A stretch of DNA of 64,000 bases. Source: Xanthobacteraceae bacterium. Its GTDB lineage: Bacteria; Pseudomonadota; Alphaproteobacteria; Rhizobiales; Xanthobacteraceae. Shown in pieces: positions 45,942 to 56,751 of this stretch. The stretch covers positions 930,001-994,000 of the forward strand of contig CP075369.1 of the NCBI GenBank assembly GCA_019454205.1, given 5' to 3'. The notes beneath the pieces were generated by a model, which was given only the letters and a program-made list of their open reading frames with translations, searched no databases and had not been told where the DNA came from. Position numbers and translations under genes: made by a program. Each line of letters begins with the position of its first letter. The first letter of the stretch is position 1.

Positions 45942-47011
45942 GCCGTCAGGTCGAGCTTGCCGTCGAACCTAGTGACCGGCTCGCCGTCATGCGCTGCGAT
46001 GGTGCCGATGCGGACCGGTTGCTCGCCCTGCTTGCGCAGTGCGGCTTCGACGTCGTTCGCTTTCGCGGGGTCCACGGCGAGAATAAGCCCGATGCCGCAG
46101 TTGAAGGTGCGCAGCATTTCGAGTTCGGAAACGCCGCCTTCCTTCGCCAGCCATTTGAAGACGGGCGGTACCGGAATCTTTGCAAGATCGACCTGCGCCG
46201 CGGTGTTGTCCGGCAGTACGCGCGGAATGTTATCCACGAAGCCGCCGCCGGTGATATGCGCGAGCGCCTTGATGCCCGGTGTCGCGCGGATCGCGGCCAG
46301 CACCTGCTTCACGTAGATGCGCGTTGGCGTGAGCAGCGCTTCGCCGAGCGTGCGCGCGCCGTCGAACGGCGCTTTCGCGTCGAGCTTCACGCCGCTGCGC
46401 TCCACGATCCTGCGCACCAGCGAGAATCCGTTGGAGTGGACGCCCGACGAGGGCAGGCCGAGCAGGATGTCTCCGGCCTTCACGTCCGGACGCGGCAGCA
46501 AATCCTCGCGCTCCACCGCGCCGACCGCGAAACCGGCGAGGTCGTAGTCGCCGCCGGAATAAAGACCCGGCATCTCCGCGGTCTCGCCGCCGATCAGCGC
46601 GCAGCCCGCTTCCTCGCAACCCTTCGCGATGCCCTTCACCACCCTGGCTGCGTGCTGCGGATCGAGCTTGCCGGTGGCGAAGTAGTCGAGGAAGAACAGA
46701 GGCTCCGCGCCTTGCACGACGAGGTCGTTCACGCACATGGCGACGAGATCGATGCCGATGGTCTCGTGACGGTTCGCGTCGATGGCGAGCTTGACCTTGG
46801 TGCCGACGCCGTCGTTGCTCGCGACCAGCAAGGGGTCGCGCATGCCGAGCGCTTTCAGGTCGAACACGCCGCCGAAGCCGCCGATCTCCGCGTCCGCGCC
46901 GGGTCGGCGCGTGGCGCGCACGAACGGCTTGATCAGATCGACCAGCCGGTTACCTGCGTCGATGTCGACGCCCGCGTCGCGGTAGCTGAGACTATTCTTG
47001 CCGCTGGTCAT
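45938..47011 (-). CDS. purM: Phosphoribosylaminoimidazole synthetase (AIR synthetase)
   Basis: The 357-residue PurM closes the FGAM ring with [18 protein letters not shown] at the N-terminus, [15 protein letters not shown] and LTPTRIYVK are family signatures. Length is standard. purM-purN form a minus-strand unit divergent from the CDP-alcohol phosphatidyltransferase gene with 155 bp between. Confidence 0.97.
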   Translation of the reverse strand: MTSGKNSLSYRDAGVDIDAGNRLVDLIKPFVRATRRPGADAEIGGFGGVFDLKALGMRDPLLVASNDGVGTKVKLAIDANRHETIGIDLVAMCVNDLVVQGAEPLFFLDYFATGKLDPQHAARVVKGIAKGCEEAGCALIGGETAEMPGLYSGGDYDLAGFAVGAVEREDLLPRPDVKAGDILLGLPSSGVHSNGFSLVRRIVERSGVKLDAKAPFDGARTLGEALLTPTRIYVKQVLAAIRATPGIKALAHITGGGFVDNIPRVLPDNTAAQVDLAKIPVPPVFKWLAKEGGVSELEMLRTFNCGIGLILAVDPAKANDVEAALRKQGEQPVRIGTIAAHDGEPVTRFDGKLDLTA

Positions 47012-47166
47012 GGCCGGATTTTCGCCTTTCCGGGCATGTGAATAGCGCGCGGAACGCCTGCTTTTCTAGCGGTATTCCGCCGCTGCACCCCGGAATTTGC
47101 TCGATCCGGTTGGCGAGAGGGGGCATTTGACGGTAGCCAAGGCGGCAGAAACGGGGTCAGGCGGAA

Positions 47167-47727
47167 GTGCTCCATAGTTTGCCCAACTTCATCACGGTCG
47201 GACGGATCGTGCTGGTGCCGGTGGTGGTTTGGTCCATCGCGTCCGGCAACATGCTGCTGGCATTCTGGCTGTTCGTGGCCGCCGGGGCATCCGATGCCGT
47301 GGACGGGTTCCTTGCCAAGCGTCTGAATGCGCAGAGCGAGTTCGGCGCCTATCTCGACCCGCTCGCCGACAAGGCGCTCCTGATGTCGATCTATGTCACG
47401 CTTGGGATCGAAGGATTGCTGCCGCGCTGGGTTGTGATCGCGGTGGTCTCGCGCGACATTATGATCATGGGCGCAGTCATTTTGACCTGGGTGATGAACA
47501 AGCCGATCGCGATCCAGCCTTTGATCGTATCGAAGCTGAACACCACCGCGCAGATCGCGCTGGCGGCGCTGGTGCTCGCCTCGACCGGCTTCAAGTTCGA
47601 TGCGGGCGGCGCGATGCGGGTCGCGCTGCTGCTGGTCGGCGGACTGACCACGATCTCCGCCGCCGCTTACCTCATCGCCTGGATGCGCCACATGGCCTCC
47701 GACATGCCGGAGCGCAGCCGCAAATGA
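47167..47727 (+). CDS. CDP-alcohol phosphatidyltransferase family protein
   Basis: The 186-residue membrane protein (GTG start) has the CDP-AP active-site pattern at 43-68, with aspartates D43, D46, D64 and D68 and glycines G47 and G60. The residue that is normally Arg in the A-R pair is Lys here (A50-K51). The family transfers a phosphatidyl group to an alcohol such as glycerol-3-phosphate; this could be PgsA or cardiolipin-synthase-like. Its stop overlaps the next start by 3 nt. Confidence 0.85.
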   Translation: MLHSLPNFITVGRIVLVPVVVWSIASGNMLLAFWLFVAAGASDAVDGFLAKRLNAQSEFGAYLDPLADKALLMSIYVTLGIEGLLPRWVVIAVVSRDIMIMGAVILTWVMNKPIAIQPLIVSKLNTTAQIALAALVLASTGFKFDAGGAMRVALLLVGGLTTISAAAYLIAWMRHMASDMPERSRK

Positions 47728-48809
47728 CGCTGCAACGGCAGTTCACGTTCTGGCTCACGGCGTTCGTGCTGTTCGTGCTGACGCTATGGGCGTTGCGCGA
47801 AGTCTTGCTGCCGTTTGTCGCCGGCATGGTGCTCGCCTATTTCCTGAATCCGGTCGCGGACCGGTTGGAGCGTCTCGGCATAAGCCGGCTGGTTGCTTCG
47901 CTGATCATGGTTGCGCTGGTGCTGCTGTGCTGCGTCGTGCTCGGACTTCTGTTCCTGCCGATCCTCGGCGCGCAGATCTCCGCATTCGTGCAGGGCCTGC
48001 CGCGCGCGGTGACGCGCCTGCAGGAATTGCTGACGGAAGAAAACCGCGAGTGGCTGTCGAAAATCGTCGGCGACCGCATGCCGGACCTGAACAAGTCGAT
48101 CAGCGACATCGTCACCGAAGGCGCGAAGTGGATCGTCACCTTCCTCGCATCGATCTGGGCGGGCGGGCAGGCGCTGTTCTCCATCGTCGCGCTGATCGTG
48201 ATCGCGCCGGTGATCGCGTTCTACATTCTCTATGACTGGCACAAGATGATCGCGAAGGTGGATAGCTGGGTGCCGATCCGCAGCCGCGAAACCGTGCGCG
48301 AGCTGGCGCGCGAGATGGACCGCGCGATTGCGGGTTTCGTGCGCGGGCAGGCAGGTGTCGGCCTTGTACTCGGCGCGCTCTACGCACTGGCGCTGACGTT
48401 GGCGGGCCTGAACTTCGGTTTCCTGATCGGCATGATCTCCGGAATCATCAGCTTCATTCCATATGTGGGTTCGCTCACCGGATTGCTGCTCGCATTGATC
48501 GTCGCGGTCGCGCAGTTCTGGCCGGACTGGCACTGGATTTTGCTGATCGTGGTGATCTTCTTTGCGGGCCAGTTCATCGAAGGTTACATCCTGCAACCGA
48601 AGCTGGTCGGCGAGAGCGTCGGCCTGCATCCCGTGTGGCTGATGTTCTCGCTGGTTGCGTTCGGTTATCTGTTCGGCTTCGTCGGGTTGCTGCTCGCGGT
48701 GCCGATGGCGGCGGCGGTCGGCGTGCTCGCGCGTTTCGCGCTCCGTCAATACATGGCAAGCTCGCTCTATACCGGCGAGACGCCACGCCGCCGCGCAAAG
48801 GATCAATGA
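47724..48809 (+). CDS. AI-2E family (DUF20) transporter
   Basis: The start at 47724 gives 361 residues with an ATGA overlap to the preceding gene. It has eight hydrophobic helices in two groups around a soluble region (about 80-150), with the C-terminal signature GSLTGLLLALIVAV and AGQFIEGYILQPKLVG. The superfamily includes exporters of AI-2 and Na/Li-proton antiporters, so the substrate is open. In alphaproteobacteria it commonly precedes hdaA. Confidence 0.9.
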   Translation: MTLQRQFTFWLTAFVLFVLTLWALREVLLPFVAGMVLAYFLNPVADRLERLGISRLVASLIMVALVLLCCVVLGLLFLPILGAQISAFVQGLPRAVTRLQELLTEENREWLSKIVGDRMPDLNKSISDIVTEGAKWIVTFLASIWAGGQALFSIVALIVIAPVIAFYILYDWHKMIAKVDSWVPIRSRETVRELAREMDRAIAGFVRGQAGVGLVLGALYALALTLAGLNFGFLIGMISGIISFIPYVGSLTGLLLALIVAVAQFWPDWHWILLIVVIFFAGQFIEGYILQPKLVGESVGLHPVWLMFSLVAFGYLFGFVGLLLAVPMAAAVGVLARFALRQYMASSLYTGETPRRRAKDQ

Positions 48810-48810
48810 C

Positions 48811-49482
48811 ATGCGCGGTGCAGCGGCGCGGCAGCTTCCGCTCGACCTCCCGCACGAGGTCAGCTTTCGCCGCGATGATTTTCTGGAAAGTCCCGCGAAC
48901 GCCGAAGCGCTGGCGCTGGTCGAGCGCTGGCCGGAATGGCCGACGCATGGTGCGGTGATTGTCGGTCCGCACGGTTCGGGGAAAAGCCATCTCGCGTCGA
49001 TCTGGGCCGAGCGCGCGGGCGCGCGCGTGCTGCCGCTGCGGATGCTGAGCAGGGCGGAGGCTGCGGCCGCGCTTTCCACCGGCGCGGCGGTGCTCGAAAA
49101 TCTCGTGCCCGGCGAATATGACGAGGCGGCGTTGTTTCACCTCCTCAACATGGCGCGCGAGGACGCGGCGCATGTGCTGATTACGTCGGAGCACTCGCCC
49201 GATCATGGCGCCGCGGCGCTGCCAGATCTCGCCTCACGGCTGCGCGCGTTGCCGAAGGCAATTTTGTCCGCGCCCGATGACGAACTGATCGCTGCCGTGC
49301 TGGTGAAGTTGTTCGCGGACCGCCAGATCGCAATCGAGCCGGATGTCATCGCGTATTTACTGCCGCGGATGGAGCGCTCGCTCGGCTCCGCGCGCGAACT
49401 GGTGGCGCGGGTGGACGCGGCGGCGCTCGCCGCGGGGAAGCCTGCAACAAGGGCTTTCGTTTCGGCCTTGTTGCGCCAATAG
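48811..49482 (+). CDS. hdaA: DnaA-homologous regulator HdaA
   Basis: The ATG at 48811, one base after the upstream stop, gives 223 residues. The clamp-binding motif QLPLDL (8-13) at the N-terminus and the Walker A GPHGSGKS (52-59) match Hda/HdaA, which with the sliding clamp stimulates ATP hydrolysis on DnaA after initiation. The DnaA DNA-binding domain is absent. Position upstream of ppk is common in alphaproteobacteria. Confidence 0.9.
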   Translation: MRGAAARQLPLDLPHEVSFRRDDFLESPANAEALALVERWPEWPTHGAVIVGPHGSGKSHLASIWAERAGARVLPLRMLSRAEAAAALSTGAAVLENLVPGEYDEAALFHLLNMAREDAAHVLITSEHSPDHGAAALPDLASRLRALPKAILSAPDDELIAAVLVKLFADRQIAIEPDVIAYLLPRMERSLGSARELVARVDAAALAAGKPATRAFVSALLRQ

Positions 49483-49582
49483 CCCATCAACCATCTGGAA
49501 TGGTTGCATAATTTACGGTCATATAAATTTCGTCAATTCGGACTATGCTTTAGCCAAGCGCTGGAAGTGCGCCGAGGCGTAG

Positions 49583-51808
49583 ATGAATCTCGAAATCAAA
49601 CCGCTGACCGACCTCCCCGTAACGGAGGCGAGCACCCCCGCCGTGTCCGCGGAGGCGGCGGAGCTGCGCGCGAAGCCTGAGCGCTTCATCAACCGCGAAA
49701 TTTCGTGGCTGCGCTTCAATCGCCGCGTGCTGGAAGAAGCCGAGAACGAAAAACATCCGCTACTGGAACGGCTGCGGTTTCTCTCGATCTCGGCGGCGAA
49801 CCTCGACGAGTTTTACATGGTGCGCGTCGCCGGCCTGCGCGGCCAGGTGCGCGAAGGCGTGATGACGCAAAGCCCCGACGGCCTTACGCCTGCGGAGCAA
49901 TTGATCGAAGTCGTGGCCGAGACCGCGAAGCTCGCGAGCGAACAGCAGGGGCAGTGGCGCAACCTGCGCAGCCTGCTCGCGAAGGAAGGTATCGTCATCA
50001 CCGACGCTGCCGATCTCAGCAAAACCGAACTCGCTTCGCTGGAAGAATATTTCCTGCGCGAAGTATTTCCGGTGTTGACGCCGCTCTCGGTCGATCCATC
50101 GCATCCGTTTCCGTTCATTCCGAACCTCGGCTTCTCGCTCGCCTTGCAGCTTTCGCGCGTCAGCGACCAGCGCGGCATGAACGCGCTGATCCGCGTCCCG
50201 GCGCAGATCGAGCGCTTCATCCGGCTGGCGGAAGGCGACAACAAGGAAATGCGCTTCATCGCGCTCGAAGCGGTGATCGGCTTGTTCATCGCCAAGCTGT
50301 TTCCCGGCTATGTCGTGCGCGGGCAGGGTGCGTTCCGCATCATTCGCGACAGCGATATCGAGGTCGAGGAAGAGGCCGAAGACTTGGTGCGCTTCTTCGA
50401 GACCGCGCTGAAGCGCCGCCGCCGCGGCTCGGTGATCCGTCTCGAAATCGAAGCCGGCATGGCGCCAGAATTGCGCGCCTTCGTCGCGAACGCGCTGCAT
50501 GTGCTCGAATACGAAACCTTCGTCGCCGAAGGTACGCTGGCGTTGAACGAGCTTTCGCAACTCGTTTCCATCGAGCGGCGCGATCTCAAGTTCAAGACCT
50601 ACAATCCGCGCTTCCCCGAACGCATCCGCGATTCCGGCGGCGATTGCTTTGCTGCGATCCGCCAGAAGGACCTGATCGTCCACCACCCGTATGAGTCGTT
50701 CGACGTGGTAGTGCAGTTCCTGATGCAGGCCGCGCGCGACCCGAACGTCATCGCGATCAAGCAGACGCTCTACCGCACCTCGTCCGACAGCCCCATCGTG
50801 AAGGCGCTGGCCGAAGCCGCGGAGGCCGGCAAGTCCGTGACCGCGCTGGTCGAACTGAAGGCTCGCTTCGACGAGGAAGCCAACATCCGTTGGGCGCGCG
50901 ACCTTGAGCGCGCGGGCGTGCAGGTTGTGTTCGGCTTCATCGAACTGAAAACCCACGCCAAGATGTCGATGGTGGTGCGGCGCGAGGGCAAGTCGGTCAC
51001 AACCTACTGCCATCTCGGCACCGGCAACTATCATCCGGTGACGGCGCGCATTTATACCGATCTTTCCTTCTTCACTTCGGATCAGGCGATCGCGCGCGAC
51101 GTCTCGCGCGTCTTCAATTTTATCACCGGCTATGCCGAGCCGCAGAATCTCGAAGCAATGGCGGTTTCGCCGATCAGCCTCAAGCAGCGCATCCTCGATC
51201 ATATCCAGCAGGAAATGGCGCATGCGCGCGCGGGCAAGCCCGCCGCGATCTGGCTCAAGATGAATTCGCTGGTCGATCCGGTGGTGATCGACGCGCTTTA
51301 CGATGCGAGCAGGGCGGGCGTTGAGATCGATCTTGTCGTGCGCGGCATCTGTTGCCTGCGTCCGGGCGTGCCGGGATTGTCGGAGAACATCCGCGTCAAA
51401 TCCATCGTCGGCCGTTTCCTCGAACACAGCCGCATTTTCTGTTTCGGCATGGGCCATGGCCTGCCGCACCGGAAAGCCGCAGTGTACATTGCGTCCGCCG
51501 ATCTGATGCCGCGCAATCTCGACCGTCGAGTCGAAACGCTGGTGCCGATTCTCAATCCGACCGTGCACCAGCAGGTGCTCGATCAGATCATGGTCGCTAA
51601 CCTCAAGGATAACGAGCAAAGCTGGCGGGTCTTGCCCGACGGTAGCTCAGCCCGCATATTGCCCGCGGCCGGTGAGGAACCGTTCAACGCTCACCAATAT
51701 TTCATGACGAATCCGAGCCTCTCGGGACGTGGCAAATCTCTCAAAGACTCTTCTCCGCGTAGTCTCGTCCGTAAAGCGGAACGGGCAAGGCAGTCAGCAG
51801 CAGAGTGA
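49583..51808 (+). CDS. ppk: Polyphosphate kinase 1
   Basis: The 741-residue enzyme makes polyphosphate from ATP. It shows the N domain ([19 protein letters not shown]), [13 protein letters not shown], and the phosphorylated His in [11 protein letters not shown] (H477). [10 protein letters not shown] and the C-terminal [11 protein letters not shown] segment follow. The tail after about 690 is unlike E. coli Ppk and rich in Ser/Arg. It overlaps or abuts ppx, coupling synthesis and breakdown of polyphosphate. Confidence 0.97.
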   Translation: MNLEIKPLTDLPVTEASTPAVSAEAAELRAKPERFINREISWLRFNRRVLEEAENEKHPLLERLRFLSISAANLDEFYMVRVAGLRGQVREGVMTQSPDGLTPAEQLIEVVAETAKLASEQQGQWRNLRSLLAKEGIVITDAADLSKTELASLEEYFLREVFPVLTPLSVDPSHPFPFIPNLGFSLALQLSRVSDQRGMNALIRVPAQIERFIRLAEGDNKEMRFIALEAVIGLFIAKLFPGYVVRGQGAFRIIRDSDIEVEEEAEDLVRFFETALKRRRRGSVIRLEIEAGMAPELRAFVANALHVLEYETFVAEGTLALNELSQLVSIERRDLKFKTYNPRFPERIRDSGGDCFAAIRQKDLIVHHPYESFDVVVQFLMQAARDPNVIAIKQTLYRTSSDSPIVKALAEAAEAGKSVTALVELKARFDEEANIRWARDLERAGVQVVFGFIELKTHAKMSMVVRREGKSVTTYCHLGTGNYHPVTARIYTDLSFFTSDQAIARDVSRVFNFITGYAEPQNLEAMAVSPISLKQRILDHIQQEMAHARAGKPAAIWLKMNSLVDPVVIDALYDASRAGVEIDLVVRGICCLRPGVPGLSENIRVKSIVGRFLEHSRIFCFGMGHGLPHRKAAVYIASADLMPRNLDRRVETLVPILNPTVHQQVLDQIMVANLKDNEQSWRVLPDGSSARILPAAGEEPFNAHQYFMTNPSLSGRGKSLKDSSPRSLVRKAERARQSAAE

Positions 51809-53306
51809 CGCGCGCGGCCGCTTGCCTGCCAGCGAACCGATCGCGGTATTCGACATCGGCTCCAACTCGGTGCGCCTCGTCGTCTACGAGAGCCTGAGCC
51901 GCAATCTCACGCCGCTGTTCAACGAGAAAGCGCTGTGCGGCCTCGGCCGCGAAGTTGCGAGCACGGGCAGGCTCGCACCCGACGCGGTGGAGAAAGCGCT
52001 CGAAGCGCTCAAGCGCTACCGCGCACTTTGCGACGTCATGCACGTATCCGAATCCATCGCGATTGCGACCGCCGCGGTGCGCGACGCAATCGACGGCGCG
52101 GAGTTCCTCGCGAGGGCGAAGGAAATCTGCCGCTGCGATATCGAACTGCTCTCGGGCCAGCGCGAGGCGATGCTCGCGGCCTATGGCGTGCTCTCCGGCG
52201 CAAGCGGCGCCGACGGACTGGTCGGCGACCTCGGCGGCGGCTCGCTCGAACTGATCGAGGTGAAGGGCCACCAGACCGGGGAGGGCATCACGCTGCCCCT
52301 CGGTTCGCTGTCGCTGGCGGATGCTTCCGCGCGCTCGCTGAAAGCGGCGGAGAAGATCGTCCGCGATCGCTTGAAGGAAGTACCGCTCCTGAAATCGCTC
52401 GCGGGGCGGCGCTTCTATGCGGTCGGCGGCACATGGCGCGCCATCGCGCGGCTGCACATGTGGCAGACCGGCTATCCGCTCCACGTCATGCACGGCTATT
52501 CGATCCCCGCGAAAGAGGCGATGGAATTTTCCAGCCTCCTGCATCGCGTCGATCCGGAAACGCTCTCGCGGATCGAAGTGATCGCCGAGGCGCGGCGTCC
52601 TTTGCTCGCTTACGGCTCGCTGGTGTTGGAGCAGATCGTCCGCATCGGCAAGCCGAAGGAAATCGTCATCTCCGCGCTCGGCGTGCGCGAGGGGCTTTTG
52701 TTCGAGCGTCTTTCGGAAGAGGAGCGCGTCTCCGATCCGTTGCTCGCGGCAGCACGCGAGATGAACGTGCTGCGCTCGCGCTCGCCGGAGCACGGCGAGG
52801 AGTTGCTGGCGTGGACCGACGCCTTCATGGACTCCACCGGCATCGACGAAACGCCGGAGGAAATGCGGCTGCGCCATGCCGCCTGCCTGCTGGCGGACAT
52901 CGGCTGGCGCGCGCACCCCGATTACCGCGGCGAGCAGAGCGTCAACATCATTTCCAACGCGGCCTTCACCGGCGTCGACCATCCGGGGCGCGCATTCCTC
53001 GCGATCTCGATTTTCTACCGCCACACCGGCCTGAACGACGAGGAGCTTTCGCCGCGCATCCGCGAACTGGCGAGCACGCGCCTGATCGACCGCGCGCGCA
53101 TCCTCGGCGCGGTGCTGCGCGTCGCCTATCTCGCGAGCGCGTCGATGCCGGGCGTGTTGCCGCGTGCGCCGCTGAAAGTGGAGAAGGGCGTGTTGAAACT
53201 GAAACTGCCGGACGAGCTCGCCGCGCTTGCCGGTGGCCGCCTGAATAACCGTGTGCGCCAGTTGGGCCGCGTCATCGGCCGGCAGTACGTGATCGAGGCA
53301 GGCTAG
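51729..53306 (+). CDS. ppx: Exopolyphosphatase (Ppx/GppA family)
   Basis: The actin-like ATPase fold starts at [15 protein letters not shown] (about 40-54 with the GTG start at 51729). [14 protein letters not shown] and an HD-like C-terminal part follow. With the GTG start it is 525 residues and overlaps ppk by 80 nt. A TTG at 51822, just after the ppk stop, would give 494 residues and avoids the overlap. I keep the longer form with low certainty about the start. Its stop interlocks with rnd at CTAG. Confidence 0.92.
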   Translation: MANLSKTLLRVVSSVKRNGQGSQQQSDARGRLPASEPIAVFDIGSNSVRLVVYESLSRNLTPLFNEKALCGLGREVASTGRLAPDAVEKALEALKRYRALCDVMHVSESIAIATAAVRDAIDGAEFLARAKEICRCDIELLSGQREAMLAAYGVLSGASGADGLVGDLGGGSLELIEVKGHQTGEGITLPLGSLSLADASARSLKAAEKIVRDRLKEVPLLKSLAGRRFYAVGGTWRAIARLHMWQTGYPLHVMHGYSIPAKEAMEFSSLLHRVDPETLSRIEVIAEARRPLLAYGSLVLEQIVRIGKPKEIVISALGVREGLLFERLSEEERVSDPLLAAAREMNVLRSRSPEHGEELLAWTDAFMDSTGIDETPEEMRLRHAACLLADIGWRAHPDYRGEQSVNIISNAAFTGVDHPGRAFLAISIFYRHTGLNDEELSPRIRELASTRLIDRARILGAVLRVAYLASASMPGVLPRAPLKVEKGVLKLKLPDELAALAGGRLNNRVRQLGRVIGRQYVIEAG

Positions 53307-54463
53307 CTTTCGGACTGGTTCGCCTTCGCGACCACGCGGCCTTTTTCGATGGCCAGCGAAAGTTGCCCGTGCTTCAGCAGGAGCGCTTTCTCGCCGAACA
53401 TATCGCGCCGCCAGCCGCTCAGCGCCGCCACATCGGCGTTGTCGTCGGTCGCAATCGCTTCGAGGTCTTCAGCGTTGGCGATCACGCGCGCAGCGACGCC
53501 ATTTTGCTCGGACGTCATGCGCAGCAACACACGGAGCAATTCGACCGTCGCCGATGCGCCGTTGCTCAGCGGACGGTGCCGCTCGAATTTCGGCAACGTA
53601 ACCGGGTCGCGCGCAAGTCCCGCTGCGACCGCTTGCAGGATGCCTTCACCCGCACGCGAACGCTCGAAACCTTTGGGCAACGAGCGGAGCGTGGCCAGCG
53701 TTTCCGCAGTCTTTGGCTGCTGCATGGCGATCTCGCCGATCACTTCGTCCTTCAGGATGCGACCGCGCGGCACGTCGCGCGACTGCGCCTCGCGTTCGCG
53801 CCAGGCTGCGACTTCCATCAGCACCGCGATTTCCTTCGGCTTGCGCACGCGTGCCTTCAGGCGCACCCACGCATTCTCCGGGTGCTGCTCGTAGGTGGAA
53901 GGCGAGGTGAGGATCTTCATCTCGTCCTGCACCCACGAGGTGCGGTTCTTCTTTTCCAGTTCGGCGTTGAGGTTGAGATAGACCTCGCGCAGGTGCGTCA
54001 CGTCGGAAACGGCGTAGGTCATCTGCTGCGGCGTCAGCGGCCGTCGCGCCCAGTCGGTGAAGCGCGACGACTTGTCGATCTGCCCGCCGGTGATGCGCTG
54101 CACGAGCTGGTCGTAGGAAATGGAGTCGCCGTATCCCAGCACCATCGCCGCAACCTGCGTGTCGAACACCGGATGTGGGATGATCTTGGCGCGATGCCAG
54201 ACGATTTCGATGTCCTGCCGCGCCGCGTGGAAGACCTTCACGATCTTCTCGTCGTTCATCAGCGTGAAGAAGGGGGCGAGGTCGATGCCGGCAGCCAGCG
54301 CGTCGATGACCACCGCCTCGTCGGGCGAGGCCATCTGCACGATGCACAGCTTCGGCCAGAACGTCGTCTCGCGCAGGAACTCGGTGTCGACGGTAACGAA
54401 AGGATGTTTCGAAAGTCGCTCGCAGGCGGCGGTTAATTCGCCGGTCGTCGTAATCAGATTCAT
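53303..54463 (-). CDS. rnd: Ribonuclease D
   Basis: The start at 54463 ([17 protein letters not shown]) gives 386 residues. DEDDy exonuclease motifs include VDTEF (D26, E28) and YAVSDVTHL. An HRDC domain (about 205-290) follows. RNase D trims 3' ends of tRNA precursors. Upstream in-frame residues do not match the family. The 322-bp gap to the helicase gene lies upstream. Confidence 0.95.
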   Translation of the reverse strand: MNLITTTGELTAACERLSKHPFVTVDTEFLRETTFWPKLCIVQMASPDEAVVIDALAAGIDLAPFFTLMNDEKIVKVFHAARQDIEIVWHRAKIIPHPVFDTQVAAMVLGYGDSISYDQLVQRITGGQIDKSSRFTDWARRPLTPQQMTYAVSDVTHLREVYLNLNAELEKKNRTSWVQDEMKILTSPSTYEQHPENAWVRLKARVRKPKEIAVLMEVAAWREREAQSRDVPRGRILKDEVIGEIAMQQPKTAETLATLRSLPKGFERSRAGEGILQAVAAGLARDPVTLPKFERHRPLSNGASATVELLRVLLRMTSEQNGVAARVIANAEDLEAIATDDNADVAALSGWRRDMFGEKALLLKHGQLSLAIEKGRVVAKANQSES

Positions 54464-54785
54464 GTAAAAAGCACTAGCGAAGCGGGCAACGCGCGTAAAC
54501 CGCGAGCCTTGTCGCAAGCCTCCCCGGTGAGAATAGCCGTGCGGCTTTCCCCCGTGTGGGGCAGCAGGGAGATAAAAGCCTGCCGGGCCTTGTAAAATTG
54601 CCCCGAATAAGCCACATGGGCGGCGTCTAAGGACTCACACGGGCCGCGTGACGAAGCCAAAGCAGGCTTTTCCGCCCGTCCTTATCAGATCGATTTCTTG
54701 ACCTCCCAGGCCACGCGGGGTGTCTTCAACCCCCGCGATTCGCGGCAATCCGCCCCTATAAGGGCGGCGCCGACGTTTCGCATGC
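54464..54785 (+). other. Gap between rnd and the DEAD-box helicase; two hairpins near the helicase
   Basis: The 322 bp show no credible gene. Two inverted repeats lie close to the helicase start. CGCGGGG (54714-54720) pairs with CCCCGCG (54731-54737) around a 10-nt loop, and CCGCCC (54750-54755) pairs with GGGCGG (54762-54767). A TTGACC at 54699 is a possible -35, but I see no matching -10. The rest appears unremarkable, and both genes probably start transcription here. Confidence 0.4.
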
Positions 54786-56390
54786 ATGAAAGAAACGTTG
54801 TTGGACTCTTTTTCCGGACTTGGCCTTGCTGCACCGATTGCGCGTGCGCTGGCCGAAGAAAACTACACCACCCCGACCCCGATCCAGTCGCAAGCCATCC
54901 CGCCCGTGATTTCGGGCCGCGATCTGGTCGGCATCGCGCAGACCGGCACCGGCAAGACCGCCGCCTTCGCGCTCCCCATCCTCAACCATCTCGCGCTGAA
55001 CCGCGGCAAGCTGGAGCGTAAATCCGCCCGCGTGCTGGTGCTCTCGCCGACACGCGAACTCTCCGGCCAGATCGCCGAGAGCTTCAAGACCTACGGCCGC
55101 CATCTGCGCCTCTCGACCGCGCTTGCCATCGGCGGCGTGAACATCGGCCGCCAGATCAAGGCGCTCGCGAACGGCGTGGACATCCTGGTCGCGACGCCGG
55201 GCCGCCTGCTCGACCTCGTGAACACGAAAGCGTTCCGCCTCGACCGCATCGAGTTCTTCGTACTCGACGAAGCCGACCGGATGCTGGACATGGGCTTCAT
55301 TCACGACATCACCAAGATCGTGAAGATGCTGCCCGCGAAGAAGCAGAGCCTGTTCTTCTCCGCGACCATGCCGAAGGAGATCGAGCATCTCGTCGCGCAA
55401 TTCCTGAACGAGCCGGTGCGCGTCGCCGTGACGCCGGTCGCAAAGACCGCCGACAAGGTCGAGCAGCGCGTCATCTTCATCGAAAAGAACGGCAAGAACG
55501 ACCTGCTCGCGGAAGTGCTCAAAGCCGAACCGATCGATCGCGCGCTTGTCTTCACCCGCACCAAGCATGGCGCGGACAAGGTCGTGAAGAGCCTTGAGAA
55601 GGCCGGCATCGCTTCCGACGCGATCCACGGCAACAAGTCGCAGAACCAGCGCGAACGCGCGCTCGGTGCGTTCCGCTCCGGCAAGGTGCGCGTGCTGATC
55701 GCGACCGATATCGCCGCGCGCGGCATCGACGTCGATGGCGTCAGCCATGTCTTCAACTTCGACCTGCCGAACATTCCCGAAAGCTACGTGCATCGCATCG
55801 GCCGCACTGCGCGCGCCGGCGCGGACGGTATCGCGATTTCGTTCGTCGCCAACGACGAGCGTGCATTCCTCCGCGACATCGAGCGGCTGACGAAAATCTC
55901 GATCCCGACCACGGATCGCCGTCTGAACCCGTCGCTGGGTGAACCGAAGCGCGAAAATCGCGGTGGCCGCAACAACGGGCAGGGTCGCAAGCGTCACCGC
56001 CGCGGGAACAACCCGCATCGCGGCCAGCGTCCGCAGCCGCAGGGCGAGGCGGGCGAGCGTCCGCTGCACATCGCCGAGGGGCAGGAACCGCGCAAGGAAC
56101 AGCGTAGCGAGCCGCGCCAGCCGCGTCCGCAGTTCAACGGCGAGCGCAAGCACGAAGGCCGCCACGAACACCGTTCCAAGCGCCCGCATCCGCAAGGCGA
56201 GCGCAAGCATGAGCAGCGTGCGCAGCAGCCGCGCAATCACGCCAAGTCGGAACACCGGCAGCACAACAACAATGGTACCCAAAACCAGCCGAAGGCGGTA
56301 AATGGCGGGCAGTTGTCCGGCGTCGCCTTCATGAACCGCAAACCGAAGCGCCGCGGCGGGCACCAGCAGCCGCGCCCCGCGCAACACTAA
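54786..56390 (+). CDS. DEAD-box ATP-dependent RNA helicase with basic tail
   Basis: The 534-residue protein has the RecA-like helicase core up to about 375, with Q-motif [10 protein letters not shown], motif I AQTGTGKT (51-58), [25 protein letters not shown] and [10 protein letters not shown]. The remaining ~160 residues are a low-complexity Arg/Gln/His/Lys-rich tail (RKHRRG-type repeats), as in RhlE-like helicases that act on ribosome assembly or mRNA in cold. It is followed after 8 nt by an IF-1 paralogue, a probable two-gene operon. Confidence 0.93.
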   Translation: MKETLLDSFSGLGLAAPIARALAEENYTTPTPIQSQAIPPVISGRDLVGIAQTGTGKTAAFALPILNHLALNRGKLERKSARVLVLSPTRELSGQIAESFKTYGRHLRLSTALAIGGVNIGRQIKALANGVDILVATPGRLLDLVNTKAFRLDRIEFFVLDEADRMLDMGFIHDITKIVKMLPAKKQSLFFSATMPKEIEHLVAQFLNEPVRVAVTPVAKTADKVEQRVIFIEKNGKNDLLAEVLKAEPIDRALVFTRTKHGADKVVKSLEKAGIASDAIHGNKSQNQRERALGAFRSGKVRVLIATDIAARGIDVDGVSHVFNFDLPNIPESYVHRIGRTARAGADGIAISFVANDERAFLRDIERLTKISIPTTDRRLNPSLGEPKRENRGGRNNGQGRKRHRRGNNPHRGQRPQPQGEAGERPLHIAEGQEPRKEQRSEPRQPRPQFNGERKHEGRHEHRSKRPHPQGERKHEQRAQQPRNHAKSEHRQHNNNGTQNQPKAVNGGQLSGVAFMNRKPKRRGGHQQPRPAQH

Positions 56391-56398
56391 GGAAACGC

Positions 56399-56680
56399 AT
56401 GGCGAAAGAAGATCTCATCGAGTTCGACGGCATCGTCACGGAAGTGCTTCCCGACGGCAATTACCGCGTAAAGCTCGACAACGATCACGTCATCCTCGCG
56501 TATGCCGCGGGCAAGATGAAGAAGCACCGCATCCGCACGCTGGAAGGCGACCGCGTCACCGTCGAGATGTCGCCCTACGACCTCGGCCGTGGCCGCATCT
56601 CGTTCCGCCACAAGGGCGACGCGCCGGTCATGGCGCCGGGCGCACAGCGCAAGCCGCCGTTCCGCGGCGGCCGGCGGTAA
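56399..56680 (+). CDS. infA: Translation initiation factor IF-1 (extended paralogue)
   Basis: The 93-residue protein has the S1/OB fold of IF-1: [38 protein letters not shown] and [14 protein letters not shown]. It is longer than the 72-residue E. coli protein through a C-terminal tail of about 20 residues ([18 protein letters not shown]), suggesting a paralogue with a changed role or an extra contact. The main infA in such genomes usually lies elsewhere, next to maf. The pairing with a helicase suggests stress-related initiation. Confidence 0.9.
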   Translation: MAKEDLIEFDGIVTEVLPDGNYRVKLDNDHVILAYAAGKMKKHRIRTLEGDRVTVEMSPYDLGRGRISFRHKGDAPVMAPGAQRKPPFRGGRR

Positions 56681-56688
56681 ACTCCAGT

Positions 56689-56740
56689 CCTCATGGTGAG
56701 GAGCGGCGCGTGTTAATGCGCCGCCTCTCGAACCATGAGG
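56689..56740 (+). repeat. Palindromic repeat, copy D (ACCATG-type end)
   Basis: Outer stem CCTCATGGT (56689-56697) with ACCATGAGG (56732-56740). The inner stem is GCGGCGC (56703-56709) with GCGCCGC (56718-56724) and an 8-nt loop GTGTTAAT. It lies 9 bp past the infA stop. Confidence 0.9.
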
Positions 56741-56751
56741 CCGACGAATTG

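Noticed and set aside
49760..51619. A 619-codon minus-strand open frame opposite ppk
   Set aside because: It is antisense to ppk, which carries the catalytic YCHLGTGN motif. No motif is visible in the antisense product.
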